Of a DNA stretch of 64,000 nt, positions 16,713-25,611 are shown in pieces. How positions within the stretch are numbered: the first letter of the stretch is position 1; each line of letters starts with the position of its first letter. Source of the stretch: Candidatus Baldrarchaeota archaeon. GTDB lineage: Archaea; Asgardarchaeota; Baldrarchaeia; Baldrarchaeales; DXJG01. The notes beneath the pieces were generated by a model. It was not told the origin of the DNA. It made no database searches and was given only the letters and a program-made list of their open reading frames with translations. Position numbers and translations under genes: made by a program. The stretch covers positions 239,473 through 303,472 of the forward strand of contig DXJG01000009.1 in NCBI GenBank assembly GCA_019056805.1. Reading direction: 5' to 3'.

Positions 16713-17921
16713 TCAACCAAAAACACTGGAAATCGCTGAACTCACCTTTGGAATATTAAGTTTATTTAGGTTACTCAAAACAATTTTTACTCTGGCTTTT
16801 CCCTCAACTAAATCTAGTATAGACTTTAAAAATTCATCAATAACAATATCATATATCTTCCTAAACCCGATTTTCTCAATAGTCCATCCATAATATTTTT
16901 TCCACGAAGGTCGTGGTAACAGTTTCTCAACGGTGTAATATGGATTCAAAGAAATAGAGAGTGTCGTGAGAAAATCTAAAAACTTGCTTTCACTTTCAAC
17001 GGGCAAGAGTTTAAATCTCTGCTTAAAAATCTTCAAACTTTCATATTGTGCCTGCGCCGTTTCAATTGATTCCACTATACTCTCCCTAAAAGCTCTCCTA
17101 GGTTTAGTACCTTTGAGATTGGGCGTATACGCCATAGCACCCCTTTCACCAATAATTATAATATCCTCTTCTGCCTTACCAAGCGAAAAACCAACCTCCT
17201 CCTTTGCAACATTCAGGTCTACCGAGGCCCAGTCAGGAGACAAAGTTACCAAACCATAAATTTCTCTAATATTCTCATGCATGCTTAGAGGGTCAGAACT
17301 TATAATATGCGTAAAGTGTCTAGTGTCGCTTAGAGCAATTTTAGCATCTTCCTGAGCATCAAAAGTATATAAACTATAAATAACGGCATCTCTAAGTTTT
17401 TCAAAAAACTCTTCAAAATCTAATTTACCAAAGAAAGGAGAATCAATAACAATATCTTCACCATTAGCAAACCTAATTAAAGTATCCACTGTAAATTTGC
17501 CTTGGAGAGCAGATTTTAAATGGAGAATACACGAACCAAACGGAAAAATCTTTACTTCAACATTTCCTCTAATCGGAAAATCTAATACACCCTCAATCGA
17601 AATATTCTTCTGAGACTTAGCTACCAAAGGTACTACATGCCTTACTGGAAACTTAATAGCCTTCGATATTTTTAGAAGCTCATGATGCGTGGGACGCCAA
17701 GAACCGTGAACATCAATTCTTAAAAGACCTATGTTCTCTATATAGTCAATTGTTCTTTTCTCAGCATTCTTTTCTGCTGCTTTGCACTTCCTTAAAAGAT
17801 GTTCAGAATTTCCAAGAAATCTAAATCTTTCCTTCAATTTGTTTGGCTTCTCTATAACGTAGATTAGCGGGAAAACCCTATAGATATCTATGGAAACAAC
17901 ATTAAGATTTGCTAATTTCAA
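16713..17921 (-). CDS. Conserved protein of unknown function
   Basis: A protein of about 402 residues that I cannot assign. It has no membrane segment or signal peptide. Notable stretches are LLRIDVHGSWRPTHHELLKI, HVVPLVAKSQKN, VEVKIFPFGSCILHLKSA, DTRHFTHIISSDP and YGLVTLSPDWASVD. His and Asp residues in conserved-looking positions (DVHGSWRPTHHE, TRHFTH) could bind metal. I chose the TTG at 17919-17921, behind GAGAGGGAAGG; the longer ORF would add an odd His-rich leader. It is upstream of the TPR gene on the same strand, 96 bases apart. Confidence 0.6.
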   Translation of the reverse strand: MKLANLNVVSIDIYRVFPLIYVIEKPNKLKERFRFLGNSEHLLRKCKAAEKNAEKRTIDYIENIGLLRIDVHGSWRPTHHELLKISKAIKFPVRHVVPLVAKSQKNISIEGVLDFPIRGNVEVKIFPFGSCILHLKSALQGKFTVDTLIRFANGEDIVIDSPFFGKLDFEEFFEKLRDAVIYSLYTFDAQEDAKIALSDTRHFTHIISSDPLSMHENIREIYGLVTLSPDWASVDLNVAKEEVGFSLGKAEEDIIIIGERGAMAYTPNLKGTKPRRAFRESIVESIETAQAQYESLKIFKQRFKLLPVESESKFLDFLTTLSISLNPYYTVEKLLPRPSWKKYYGWTIEKIGFRKIYDIVIDEFLKSILDLVEGKARVKIVLSNLNKLNIPKVSSAISSVFG

Positions 17922-17994
17922 TTTCCTTCCCTCTCTACCGTGATGATGCCGCAAGTAAACGTATATTAGTTTCGTTAGTTAATAATTCCTAGTA

Positions 17995-19446
17995 TTACTC
18001 CTTGCTTCTTTGTCCAACACTTTTAACGATAAGAGTTAATCCCTCCACACCAATCACTTTAATTTTGTCACCAGTTGCTATAAATTCTTCGTCCGTTTTT
18101 GCAGACCACTCTTCACCTTCCACGTAAACAATACCCTTTAAGTCAGATGTTATATCAGTTTTTGCATATCCAACTTTCCCTATTAACAAATCTATGTCAA
18201 ACTCTTTCCTTAAACGCTTCGCTTCCAGCCCCTTATAAATTATAAAACCAAAGAGTGCCGAGGTAAGCCCAGTTATACCAAGTGCCAAAATTCTGAAAGT
18301 CGTATAAAATGCAGCAGGCACATACCATCCTCTATATTCAAATGGAGCGAAAGGAGGAATTATTAGCAATATTCCAATAAGAATACATATACTTCCACCC
18401 ACAGCAAAAGCGCCAACGTTCGTCTTTAACTCTGCTATAAAGAGTGATACACCAATGAGAAGAAACATAATTGAAGCAACGCTAACACCAATAACCCCTA
18501 AACCCACTAAGCTAAGAAGTAAACATATGCTTCCAACAAGTTCAGCACCTACACCAGGAGTTACAAGACCAAAGATAAGTGAATAAATCCCTATTGTCAA
18601 AAGTATAGATACTATCAACGGATCACTAAGCATTTGCAACAATGCATAGCGGGTCCCCTTCATATATATTACAACATCTTTATTGCTTATCCCTGCGAAA
18701 GAATACTTCTTAATTATTTTTTCTTCTTCTAAAACAGCATTTTTATCAACAATTTTCCAAACAGGCGTAACATTTCCAAGAACTTCTTCTTCAACTTCTA
18801 TCAGAACTTTGTCTTCAAGCTTCAAAAACAGTTCATTTAACGCTGTAGTAATATCTGCAGTAGAGTATACCACAAATTCTATTACGCCATATTCTAAGGC
18901 TTCTTCAGCAATTAAATTAAGATTGCTTAGAATAAACTCAACAGCAGCTGTTTCATTCCTTGAATGATGAATCGCAAGACTCCTCATTTTTGCAACGAGG
19001 AAATTTATAACTTTATCATCAGTTACTGGGTATCCATATTGGTCAACAGGTCGACAAGAACCTATAGTTGAGCCAGCAGACATAACAGCTATATGGCTAG
19101 CCATCAATATGTATGTTCCACCACTTACAGCTGTAGCTCCTTTCGGATAAACAAAAACTGCAACTGGAACTTTCGAGTTTGAAAACAAAGTCATAATATC
19201 ATCTATTGCTCCAAGCTCCCCACCTAAAGTATTAATCATAAAAACCGTCAAATTTGCATTCGTTTCCTCAGCTGTCTCTATAACATCTTTAAACATTTCA
19301 TAAGTTGCTGAAGTGATTTGCCCATCAAAATTAACTACAAGAACGCTACCAGACGCTTCCGTTATTCCTTCATCTACCAAACCTACTATGGAAACCAACC
19401 ACAATAATACAAAAATTACACCCACAAGTATTCTTCTCTTCTTCAT
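17995..19446 (-). CDS. NfeD-type membrane-bound ClpP-class serine protease
   Basis: About 483 residues with the three-part NfeD layout: a signal-anchor helix, an extracytoplasmic ClpP-like protease domain (about 30-230), four to five membrane segments (about 270-400) and a C-terminal OB-fold domain (about 425-483, GKVGYAKTDITSDLKGIVYV). The catalytic region shows AVSGGTYILMASHIAVMSAG with the candidate nucleophilic Ser, and DDKVINFLVAKMRSLA with the candidate catalytic Lys. Related archaeal proteases cleave stomatin; no stomatin gene is in this window. I chose the ATG at 19444-19446 because GGGGA lies six bases upstream. Confidence 0.88.
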   Translation of the reverse strand: MKKRRILVGVIFVLLWLVSIVGLVDEGITEASGSVLVVNFDGQITSATYEMFKDVIETAEETNANLTVFMINTLGGELGAIDDIMTLFSNSKVPVAVFVYPKGATAVSGGTYILMASHIAVMSAGSTIGSCRPVDQYGYPVTDDKVINFLVAKMRSLAIHHSRNETAAVEFILSNLNLIAEEALEYGVIEFVVYSTADITTALNELFLKLEDKVLIEVEEEVLGNVTPVWKIVDKNAVLEEEKIIKKYSFAGISNKDVVIYMKGTRYALLQMLSDPLIVSILLTIGIYSLIFGLVTPGVGAELVGSICLLLSLVGLGVIGVSVASIMFLLIGVSLFIAELKTNVGAFAVGGSICILIGILLIIPPFAPFEYRGWYVPAAFYTTFRILALGITGLTSALFGFIIYKGLEAKRLRKEFDIDLLIGKVGYAKTDITSDLKGIVYVEGEEWSAKTDEEFIATGDKIKVIGVEGLTLIVKSVGQRSKE

Positions 19447-19550
19447 GGATTTCCCCATGTAAAATAAAGATTCCTAGGGATTTTAAACTTATTGTCAGCT
19501 TCTACTAAATAATACCTTAATAATTTAAAAATTAGTGTGAACAAAGAGGC

Positions 19551-19847
19551 TCAAGTTTGTGATACGGAGTATATAACAACTTTTCCACGTTCAAGTTTAA
19601 AATCGATGGTATATCTTTTTCCCTCTAAGGTTCCCTCCAAAGTATACCCAATTCTATATTTTGGAACAGGGGAACCTGGATAATTCACTACATATCTATA
19701 CGTGGAAAGTTTGACCTTTTTTCCTTTAAGTTTCAAAAAGATCTCTTTAATTTCTTCTTTTGACAATTTTACATCTTCGGCTTTGCTTTTAGCTAAATTT
19801 ATTTTTCCTTCTCTCACCATTTTAAGTATCTCTGTTTTCAGCGACAT
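19551..19847 (-). CDS. Small protein of unknown function
   Basis: About 98 residues, with a helical, Lys-rich N-terminal half and a C-terminal half predicted as antiparallel beta strands (KLSTYRYVVNYPG, KYRIGYTLEGTLEGKRYTID, GKVVIYSVSQT). I chose the ATG at 19845-19847 behind AGGGTGG; a longer ORF extends 27 codons upstream but without a better ribosome site. No family is recognised and there are no metal-binding motifs. It stands alone between the NfeD gene and the PmbA gene. Confidence 0.5.
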   Translation of the reverse strand: MSLKTEILKMVREGKINLAKSKAEDVKLSKEEIKEIFLKLKGKKVKLSTYRYVVNYPGSPVPKYRIGYTLEGTLEGKRYTIDFKLERGKVVIYSVSQT

Positions 19848-20059
19848 CATAACCACCCTTACATCGTTTATCAAAATTACATTTTTATTCATTTCATGAG
19901 TAACTACTAAACTTATAAGTATTTTCAACTTAAACGATTTAAATAACGTCCTAAGGTTTCACACTGCAAACTAATCTAAACACATTTACTCATATCGGAA
20001 CTTTTTGCCAAGAGGAGGCTGTAAACTGTTAATTTAGGCTTACGAGACAGATTACTTAC

Positions 20060-21448
20060 CTAACTTATCATTTTGATTTTTTCTAATCTTATATGTGGTG
20101 AGATAAGTGATCCAGAAGCGCTATCAGGAACCACCATGTCAACATCTATTCCAACCTCATCTATCTTTTTTAATATTTCAAATGCATTTCCTTGAATGGA
20201 GGCTTTCCTTATTGCACCACTAATTTCTCCTTTCTCAACTATATAACCGTGCATAACTGGTAAACTAAAGTCCCCTGACGGGCTCATAGTAAATCCCGAG
20301 AAAACGTTAAGCAAATAAACTCCCTTATTAACCTCGCTGATAAGATCATCTAATTTTTTAGAACCTGGCTCAATGACCAAGTTTGATATCCAAACACGTG
20401 GACGACAACTGAAGGATCTAGCGAAAAACATATCCCATGTAGGAGGTTCCCATCTTACACAGTTCCCAGTACTCTCAACATTATCGATGTTTGCCGTAAT
20501 ACTATCATAAAGAAAGCCCTTCAACACTCCCCTTTCTATGAGTAGTGTCCTTTGCGTAGGAACGCCTTCATCGTCAAATTTCGTGGTATAAAGTCCTCCT
20601 TCGTAGGTACCATCATCATATAGTGTTAATTTTTCTGAAGCAACAGTTTCTCCAATTTTTCCTTCAAACATGGATAGTTTTGCCTGAACTTGATCAGCAC
20701 AAAGAGACGTTGCAAAAGAATAGCTCAAAAGTTCAACCAGTACTTTTGGCGATAAAACTGCTTCGTAATCCCCTGTTTCGATATCCTTTTTCTCTGTTAA
20801 TCTTAAAACCTCATTTGCGGCAGTTTCTCCCAGTTTTTCCAAATTAAGATTACTAATGCTTCTCCTTGATACATTGAGTGAATATGTAACTTTCTCTTCG
20901 TTCTTTACGGACAAAGTTGTACTTATCCCTGCATATGTACCTTTGTCTTCGACCTCAACTCCGGATGTGTTCGCTATTGCAGTATTTATGGTACAGTGAT
21001 GTAAAGAGGACTCCAAAATAAGTATATCTTCATTTACACTTTTTATGAAGTTTTCAAGCGAGTCGATTAACTTCATTGCTTCTTCAACGCTTAAATCAGC
21101 AGTTTTATTATCATACGTTCCCTTCACATCACTAATAGTTTTTGGCGATGTAAATCCTTCAAACCCTCGTGTTTCCTCGGCCACGCTAAGAGCACTCCTA
21201 ACAGTAGATTTTAAAGCTTCTTTGCTAAAATCTGAACTATAGGCGAAACCTAACCTATTATCTTTAACTACTCGAATAGCCATTCCCTTTATAGTAGAGG
21301 AAATTCCACTAAAAGTCTTTTTATCAGCTTCAATGCCGAATATATAATCAGTTTTACTCTTGTTCATCACATAAACTTCACAATGATCTACTTTCTCTTC
21401 TTCAGCAATTTTAAGAACAATCTTAGCGATGGAAAGAAGTTCAGACAT
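20060..21448 (-). CDS. PmbA/TldE-family protein
   Basis: A 462-residue member of the TldD/PmbA family. Such proteins pair in bacteria to make a heterodimeric peptide-processing protease in which TldD carries the zinc site. The C-terminal family features are visible: FDDEGVPTQRTLLIERGVLK, LVIEPGSKKLDDLISEV and GSLISPHIRLEKIKM. As expected for a PmbA type it has no HExxxH. The gene follows the TldD-like gene after three bases, and its GGAGGG Shine-Dalgarno lies at that gene's stop, so the two are co-translated. Confidence 0.85.
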   Translation of the reverse strand: MSELLSIAKIVLKIAEEEKVDHCEVYVMNKSKTDYIFGIEADKKTFSGISSTIKGMAIRVVKDNRLGFAYSSDFSKEALKSTVRSALSVAEETRGFEGFTSPKTISDVKGTYDNKTADLSVEEAMKLIDSLENFIKSVNEDILILESSLHHCTINTAIANTSGVEVEDKGTYAGISTTLSVKNEEKVTYSLNVSRRSISNLNLEKLGETAANEVLRLTEKKDIETGDYEAVLSPKVLVELLSYSFATSLCADQVQAKLSMFEGKIGETVASEKLTLYDDGTYEGGLYTTKFDDEGVPTQRTLLIERGVLKGFLYDSITANIDNVESTGNCVRWEPPTWDMFFARSFSCRPRVWISNLVIEPGSKKLDDLISEVNKGVYLLNVFSGFTMSPSGDFSLPVMHGYIVEKGEISGAIRKASIQGNAFEILKKIDEVGIDVDMVVPDSASGSLISPHIRLEKIKMIS

Positions 21449-21451
21449 CTT

Positions 21452-22831
21452 TTACCCTCCAATCTTTAGTTCTTTAAATCTTATATGAGGACCGCCTCCA
21501 GAAACCGGGTAAAATCTATCACCTTCAATTAAACGTAATGGTAGTATGTCAAAGTCGTTTGCAACCGCGTCAATATTAAATAAGTCTTTGCTTGCATCCA
21601 CAACAAAAGTGGCTCCTCTAAGCGGCTCACCAAGTTCTCCATCAACTATACGATAACCCATCATGGTTTTACATTGAATAATTCTCCCAATCGTAGCACC
21701 AACAACGCCGCGAAGATAAACACCTTCCCTAATATTTTCAATTAACTCTTCAAATGATAAGTCACTAGATTTGATAATTGCATTTGAAACTATGGGTTTC
21801 GGCTGAAACAAAGCATTCGGAGCTCTAGAATGTCCCAATGGTTCTGTTTCAAATCTGTATGCAGTTTCCCTAGAGTGGATATAGGTCCTTAACACACCGT
21901 TTTCAATTACATTTACAGGCCTAGCTGGAACACCTTCTTCATCATAATGAAAGACGACAGGTAATCCCGAAGAAGTAGGGTCATCAGTCAATGTTATAAC
22001 CTCAGAACAAACTTTTTGACCGAGTTTCCCAGCAAAAGCTCCAAGTTCACTTTCAGGCATTGAGGCAAACTGAGCAGAGGTCATTAAACCAGTAGATAAA
22101 GCAATTAAACCAGTTATACCATTATCAACCACAACAGGATATTTACCAGGAGAAGGACTTTTAGCTGAGAGTAGCTTAACAGTATCTCGAGCAAGTCTTT
22201 CAGAAACTTCAAGCGGATCAGCATATGCCATTAGTTCTTGACCTGCACTAGCAGCGATCCTACCAATGGTTTGTTGAATCACCTCTCCTTCTCTTGCCAC
22301 CACAACTATACGAAGCTCGGTAAAAGGTATAATTTCTTCAATATATGACCCTTCACTATTACAAAAATACTTCTCTGTAACGTTATCGCTATAACTATAA
22401 TCTGTTCTTATAATTCTAGTATCAACCGATCTAGCTGCATTGTCACATTCAAGTATAATCTCCATTTTTTCCTCTATTGGAACCTCCCTAGGATCTTGAA
22501 TTTCACCTAGCTTAACCTTATCCTCAACAGGTTTTACTTCTTTTATCTTAATTGTCTCGGGAATTCTTTCCGCCCCAGTTTTAGCCATTTTAAAGGCTTT
22601 ATTAACAGCTCCAAGTAAATCGTCTTCCGATATTGAAGTCAAAGATGAAATACCCCAAACACCCTTCAGAACCCTGATACTTGCAGTTAACTCGACACTA
22701 GGAATAGTTCTCTCAATCCTGCCATTAACTATTCTAATGGTATTACTGTAAATTCTTTGTATCCTTACATCAGCATACTCCGCTCCTAATCCAACCGCAT
22801 TTTCAATTATTTTTTCTAAAAGATCTTTCAA
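21452..22831 (-). CDS. TldD-family protein lacking the HExxxH zinc motif
   Basis: A 459-residue protein whose C-terminal half follows the TldD pattern: VFHYDEEGVPARPVNVIENG, GATIGRIIQCKTMMGYRIVD and VSGGGPHIRFKELKIGG. Where TldD normally has LLHEAxGH, this protein reads GLIALSTGLMTSAQ, with no His or Glu. It therefore looks catalytically dead as a classical TldD metalloprotease, or it uses other ligands. The start is a TTG that overlaps the stop of the upstream roadblock-like gene (TTGA). It forms an operon roadblock-TldD-PmbA. Confidence 0.82.
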   Translation of the reverse strand: MKDLLEKIIENAVGLGAEYADVRIQRIYSNTIRIVNGRIERTIPSVELTASIRVLKGVWGISSLTSISEDDLLGAVNKAFKMAKTGAERIPETIKIKEVKPVEDKVKLGEIQDPREVPIEEKMEIILECDNAARSVDTRIIRTDYSYSDNVTEKYFCNSEGSYIEEIIPFTELRIVVVAREGEVIQQTIGRIAASAGQELMAYADPLEVSERLARDTVKLLSAKSPSPGKYPVVVDNGITGLIALSTGLMTSAQFASMPESELGAFAGKLGQKVCSEVITLTDDPTSSGLPVVFHYDEEGVPARPVNVIENGVLRTYIHSRETAYRFETEPLGHSRAPNALFQPKPIVSNAIIKSSDLSFEELIENIREGVYLRGVVGATIGRIIQCKTMMGYRIVDGELGEPLRGATFVVDASKDLFNIDAVANDFDILPLRLIEGDRFYPVSGGGPHIRFKELKIGG

Positions 22832-23205
22832 ATGGAGGTTCCCCCAAACATTTTTACAAGATTTTCAGCAACTCTTCTTACCCTTATAAGTAAAAGAGCC
22901 AAGTTTGCTCTCATATCTGCAAAAGCAAAGACAATAATATTTTCCAAGTGTTCTATGACAGTCATGTTTTCACGTCCCCGAAAAATTATGTTGCGCACTT
23001 GATCACCGCCAGCTAACCTAACGAATTCCACAGCACGATCCAACATATCTTTGATGGTTCTCTCACTTAATCGAAATCTCCTCCGGTCAGCGTCTGTTCT
23101 ATGCCAACTATATACTCCTTTCCCTTCACTATTTAATATTACGATACTATTTACGCCGTAAAGAGAGGACAAATCTTTAACAACTCTAGCAATCTCTTCA
23201 CTCAC
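22828..23205 (-). CDS. Roadblock/LC7-like small protein
   Basis: About 125 residues with a roadblock-like pattern: helix EEIARVVKDLSSLYG, strand SIVILNSEGKGVYS, a middle helix, then strands NMTVIEHLENIIVFAFADMR and a final long helix LALLLIRVRRVAENLVKMFG. Roadblock proteins typically regulate small GTPases or form scaffolds; no GTPase is adjacent. I chose the GTG at 23203-23205 because GAGGTG lies six bases upstream; the ORF extends six codons further. It is the first gene of the TldD/PmbA operon and overlaps the TldD start by four bases. The fold call is from pattern only. Confidence 0.55.
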   Translation of the reverse strand: MSEEIARVVKDLSSLYGVNSIVILNSEGKGVYSWHRTDADRRRFRLSERTIKDMLDRAVEFVRLAGGDQVRNIIFRGRENMTVIEHLENIIVFAFADMRANLALLLIRVRRVAENLVKMFGGTSI

Positions 23206-23346
23206 TCCTAACACCTCTACCAAAATAATAAATGCTTACCATAACTTTTACCTACAAGTTAAATAAGAAAAATTATATTACTTACTGTTGCATATTAAAT
23301 AATTACAACGTTAATTTCCACGATGTAAAATGTCTGCTTTCAACAA

Positions 23347-23354
23347 TATTTAAA
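23347..23354 (+). promoter_or_regulatory. TATA box of the Alba gene
   Basis: TATTTAAA at 23347-23354 lies 35-42 bases before the TTG start of Alba. Transcription starting about 25 bases downstream, near 23376, would give a very short leader that just contains the GGAGGTG Shine-Dalgarno at 23375-23381. Confidence 0.5.
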
Positions 23355-23388
23355 CAATGACAAATACAACAATTGGAGGTGTCTCTAG

Positions 23389-23679
23389 TTGGCACAAACA
23401 AAAAGAGAAGAGAACGTGATATTAGTAGGTAAAAAACCCCCAATGAACTATGTTCTAGCAGTTGTAATGCAATTCAATAGCGGGGCAAACGAAGTAGTAA
23501 TAAAGGCGAGAGGAAGAGCCATAAGTAAAGCCGTTGATGTAGCGGAAATCGTTAGACAAAGATTCCTACCTGAAATGGTAGAAGTAAAAGACGTAAAAAT
23601 CGGGAGTGAAGAAGTAGGAGAAGAACAAAATAAAAGAACAGTATCGACAATAGATATAACCTTAAGAAGAGTAAGTTAA
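23389..23679 (+). CDS. albA: Alba DNA/RNA-binding chromatin protein
   Basis: A 96-residue Alba protein, of usual length. Family landmarks are [20 protein letters not shown] with the Lys that is acetylated in Sulfolobus Alba, [20 protein letters not shown], and the basic beta-hairpin region followed by [13 protein letters not shown]. It coats DNA and binds RNA in the nucleoid. The start is TTG at 23389 behind GGAGGTG. It heads a plus-strand run that includes a zinc ribbon, TBP, a YkgJ-type protein and an E2F-like factor. Confidence 0.97.
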   Translation: MAQTKREENVILVGKKPPMNYVLAVVMQFNSGANEVVIKARGRAISKAVDVAEIVRQRFLPEMVEVKDVKIGSEEVGEEQNKRTVSTIDITLRRVS

Positions 23680-23971
23680 AACTACTTTTACCTAGTATCT
23701 TTTTAATATCTCCATATACTTTCATCCTTTTATTTTATAATGCTAATATTCAATTAGAACAATCTTCAGCATTGAATCAAAAGAAAATACAATTTAGATT
23801 TAACAAGCATCAAATTAAAATATTAAATTAATCTTTTAAATGAAACAACAACACTTCTTTCCCTTTTAAACTGTTATTTTTTACCGTGCAAGAACAAATT
23901 TACTGCATAATAACAAAATATTTTTACACTTTAAAACAAATATATTTACAGGCTAATTTGCGGAGGGATTA

Positions 23972-24133
23972 ATAGCGAAGAAAGACCTTATTTTAATTGA
24001 ACGAAAAGAGTCAGATGGCACTTCCTGCGGAAATTGCGGTTACCCCTTAACTGTAGAGGTATACTGGAAAGCTGGAAAAATAATTAAACGAATATTTTGT
24101 GAAAACTGTGGAATGGAAGCATGGAGAACGTAA
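23972..24133 (+). CDS. Small zinc-ribbon protein, apparent ATA start
   Basis: A 53-residue protein with two CxxC knuckles, TSCGNCGYPL (about residues 17-26) and IFCENCGMEA (about 41-50), a compact zinc ribbon. Basic residues between them (YWKAGKIIKRI) suggest nucleic-acid or protein binding. The frame is closed by TAA at 23954-23956 and contains no ATG, GTG or TTG before the ribbon. A GGAGGG Shine-Dalgarno at 23962-23967 points to ATA at 23972-23974 as the start, giving an N-terminus of MAKKDLILIE. It lies between Alba and TBP. Confidence 0.65.
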   Translation: MAKKDLILIERKESDGTSCGNCGYPLTVEVYWKAGKIIKRIFCENCGMEAWRT

Positions 24134-24368
24134 AAGTTTTTCTCAGGCATTTCTTCGCAACTTTTTCCAGATTTTACAAAAAACTAGAACCAGACGCATA
24201 TATTTTTAAAATCGATAGCAACGGAATATTAAAAGAAGAATTTAAAGACTGTAGCCTCCAGAGAATAGGGGTTTTTAAGCGATATCTTAAAAAGGTTTTC
24301 CTTTTAAAGTAAGGTGATTTTACAAATGTTACTTAATGTCAAAATTTGATAGAATGGAGGAATCATAG

Positions 24369-24923
24369 ATGAGTGACGAGAAAATATATTACCGTGTGGA
24401 GAATATAGTGGCTAGCGTGGTTCTGGAGGACAGAATAGATCTGGAAAAAGTAGCTAACGCCTATCATAATGTCGAATACGATCCAGAACAATTCCCAGGA
24501 CTAGTATTCAGACTTCAAAACCCTAAAGCCGCGGTTCTCGTATTTAACACAGGAAAAATGGTTGTGACAGGATTAAAAAGAGAAGAAGAAGCAGAAGTAG
24601 TAGTCAACAAAGTAATAGAGAAAATAAGAAAAGCAGGAGTACCGATTAAAAGCAAACCACAAATACAAATACAAAACATAGTTTCTTCAGGAAGCATAGG
24701 CGCCGAAATTGATCTTGAATTAGCTTCAATAACCCTCGACGACTCCCTTTACGAACCAGAACAATTCCCAGGGTTAATATATAGAATGAAAGATCCAAAT
24801 GTAGTTTTCCTACTTTTCAGCAGCGGCAAAATAGTATGTACAGGCGCCAAAAAGGAGACAGATGTTGCAAGAGCAGTAAAGAAGCTTGCAAAAGAACTAA
24901 GAGAACTGGGTCTAGTCACCTAA
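24369..24923 (+). CDS. tbp: TATA-box-binding protein (TBP)
   Basis: A 184-residue TBP with the two direct repeats that form the saddle: repeat 1 (about residues 8-92) with FPGLVFRLQNPKAAVLVFN and repeat 2 (about 98-183) with FPGLIYRMKDPNVVFLLFSS. Key phenylalanine and glycine positions of both repeats are present. The start ATG follows GGAGG with a normal spacing. A short acidic tail is absent. It is one of the two basal promoter factors in this window; TFB lies 21 kb away. Confidence 0.98.
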   Translation: MSDEKIYYRVENIVASVVLEDRIDLEKVANAYHNVEYDPEQFPGLVFRLQNPKAAVLVFNTGKMVVTGLKREEEAEVVVNKVIEKIRKAGVPIKSKPQIQIQNIVSSGSIGAEIDLELASITLDDSLYEPEQFPGLIYRMKDPNVVFLLFSSGKIVCTGAKKETDVARAVKKLAKELRELGLVT

Positions 24924-25026
24924 CGCGACATAAGTCAACTTTACCTTTTTATATTCAATTAAACTTAATTTAACATTAGACTAAGACTTGAATTTTAGTC
25001 AAACTTATTAGTTGGGGGAAAGATAA

Positions 25027-25611
25027 CTGAAATTTAAATGCTTAATGTGTGGTGAATGTTGCCGAGATAAAAAAATGATCGTAACAATCACCCATATCGA
25101 CATAAGTAGAATAGCTTCCCATCTAAATCTGGATGCTCAAGGCATCTTAAAACACGTAGCATTTTACCAAGTAGTAGGAAGAGGTTATGAAAAACTCGTA
25201 ACACCCCCTGTTACAACAACAAGAGGCATAGCTTATCTAGGCCTTTTAAAACTACAAGATGGTTCTTGCATTTTTCTCTCAAAAGATAATAAATGTTCTA
25301 TATATCCTGCTAGACCTTCTTCATGCCGCAACTTTCCTTTTACTTTTCAGTTGAAAAACAGATGGCTATATCAAGGTATATCGGTAAGAGCAAAGGAATA
25401 TTGTAAAGGTCTCGGAAAGGGTAGAAAAATAAGTGAAAAGGAATTAGAGAAGCAAGGCATTAAAACAATTAAAGAACTTAAGGAATATGAAAATCTAGTC
25501 TCAAAATGGAACGACCTAGCATTAAAAGGACAAATAAACCCTACCCCACAACTATTTATCGAATATTTACTTTCAAGAGGATTTCTAAACCTAAGCTTTT
25601 CTTTTCTTTAA
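25027..25611 (+). CDS. YkgJ-type cysteine-cluster protein, apparent CTG start
   Basis: About 194 residues of the YkgJ family, whose members carry a cysteine cluster thought to bind zinc or iron-sulfur. The N-terminal CLMCGECC and the later CSIYPARPSSCRNFP and EYCKGLG supply the conserved cysteines. The first ATG (25045) would drop the first Cys of the motif. The frame is closed by TAA at 25024-25026, right before CTG (25027-25029), and GGGGG at 25014-25018 is eight bases upstream, so CTG is the likely start (MKFKCLMCGECC). It lies between TBP and the E2F-like gene. Its function is unknown. Confidence 0.75.
   Translation: MKFKCLMCGECCRDKKMIVTITHIDISRIASHLNLDAQGILKHVAFYQVVGRGYEKLVTPPVTTTRGIAYLGLLKLQDGSCIFLSKDNKCSIYPARPSSCRNFPFTFQLKNRWLYQGISVRAKEYCKGLGKGRKISEKELEKQGIKTIKELKEYENLVSKWNDLALKGQINPTPQLFIEYLLSRGFLNLSFSFL

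Noticed and set aside
24121-24312. A 63-residue plus-strand reading frame starting inside the end of the zinc-ribbon gene
   Set aside because: It has no ribosome site, overlaps the certain zinc-ribbon frame and runs into the promoter region of TBP; composition is not protein-like beyond chance.
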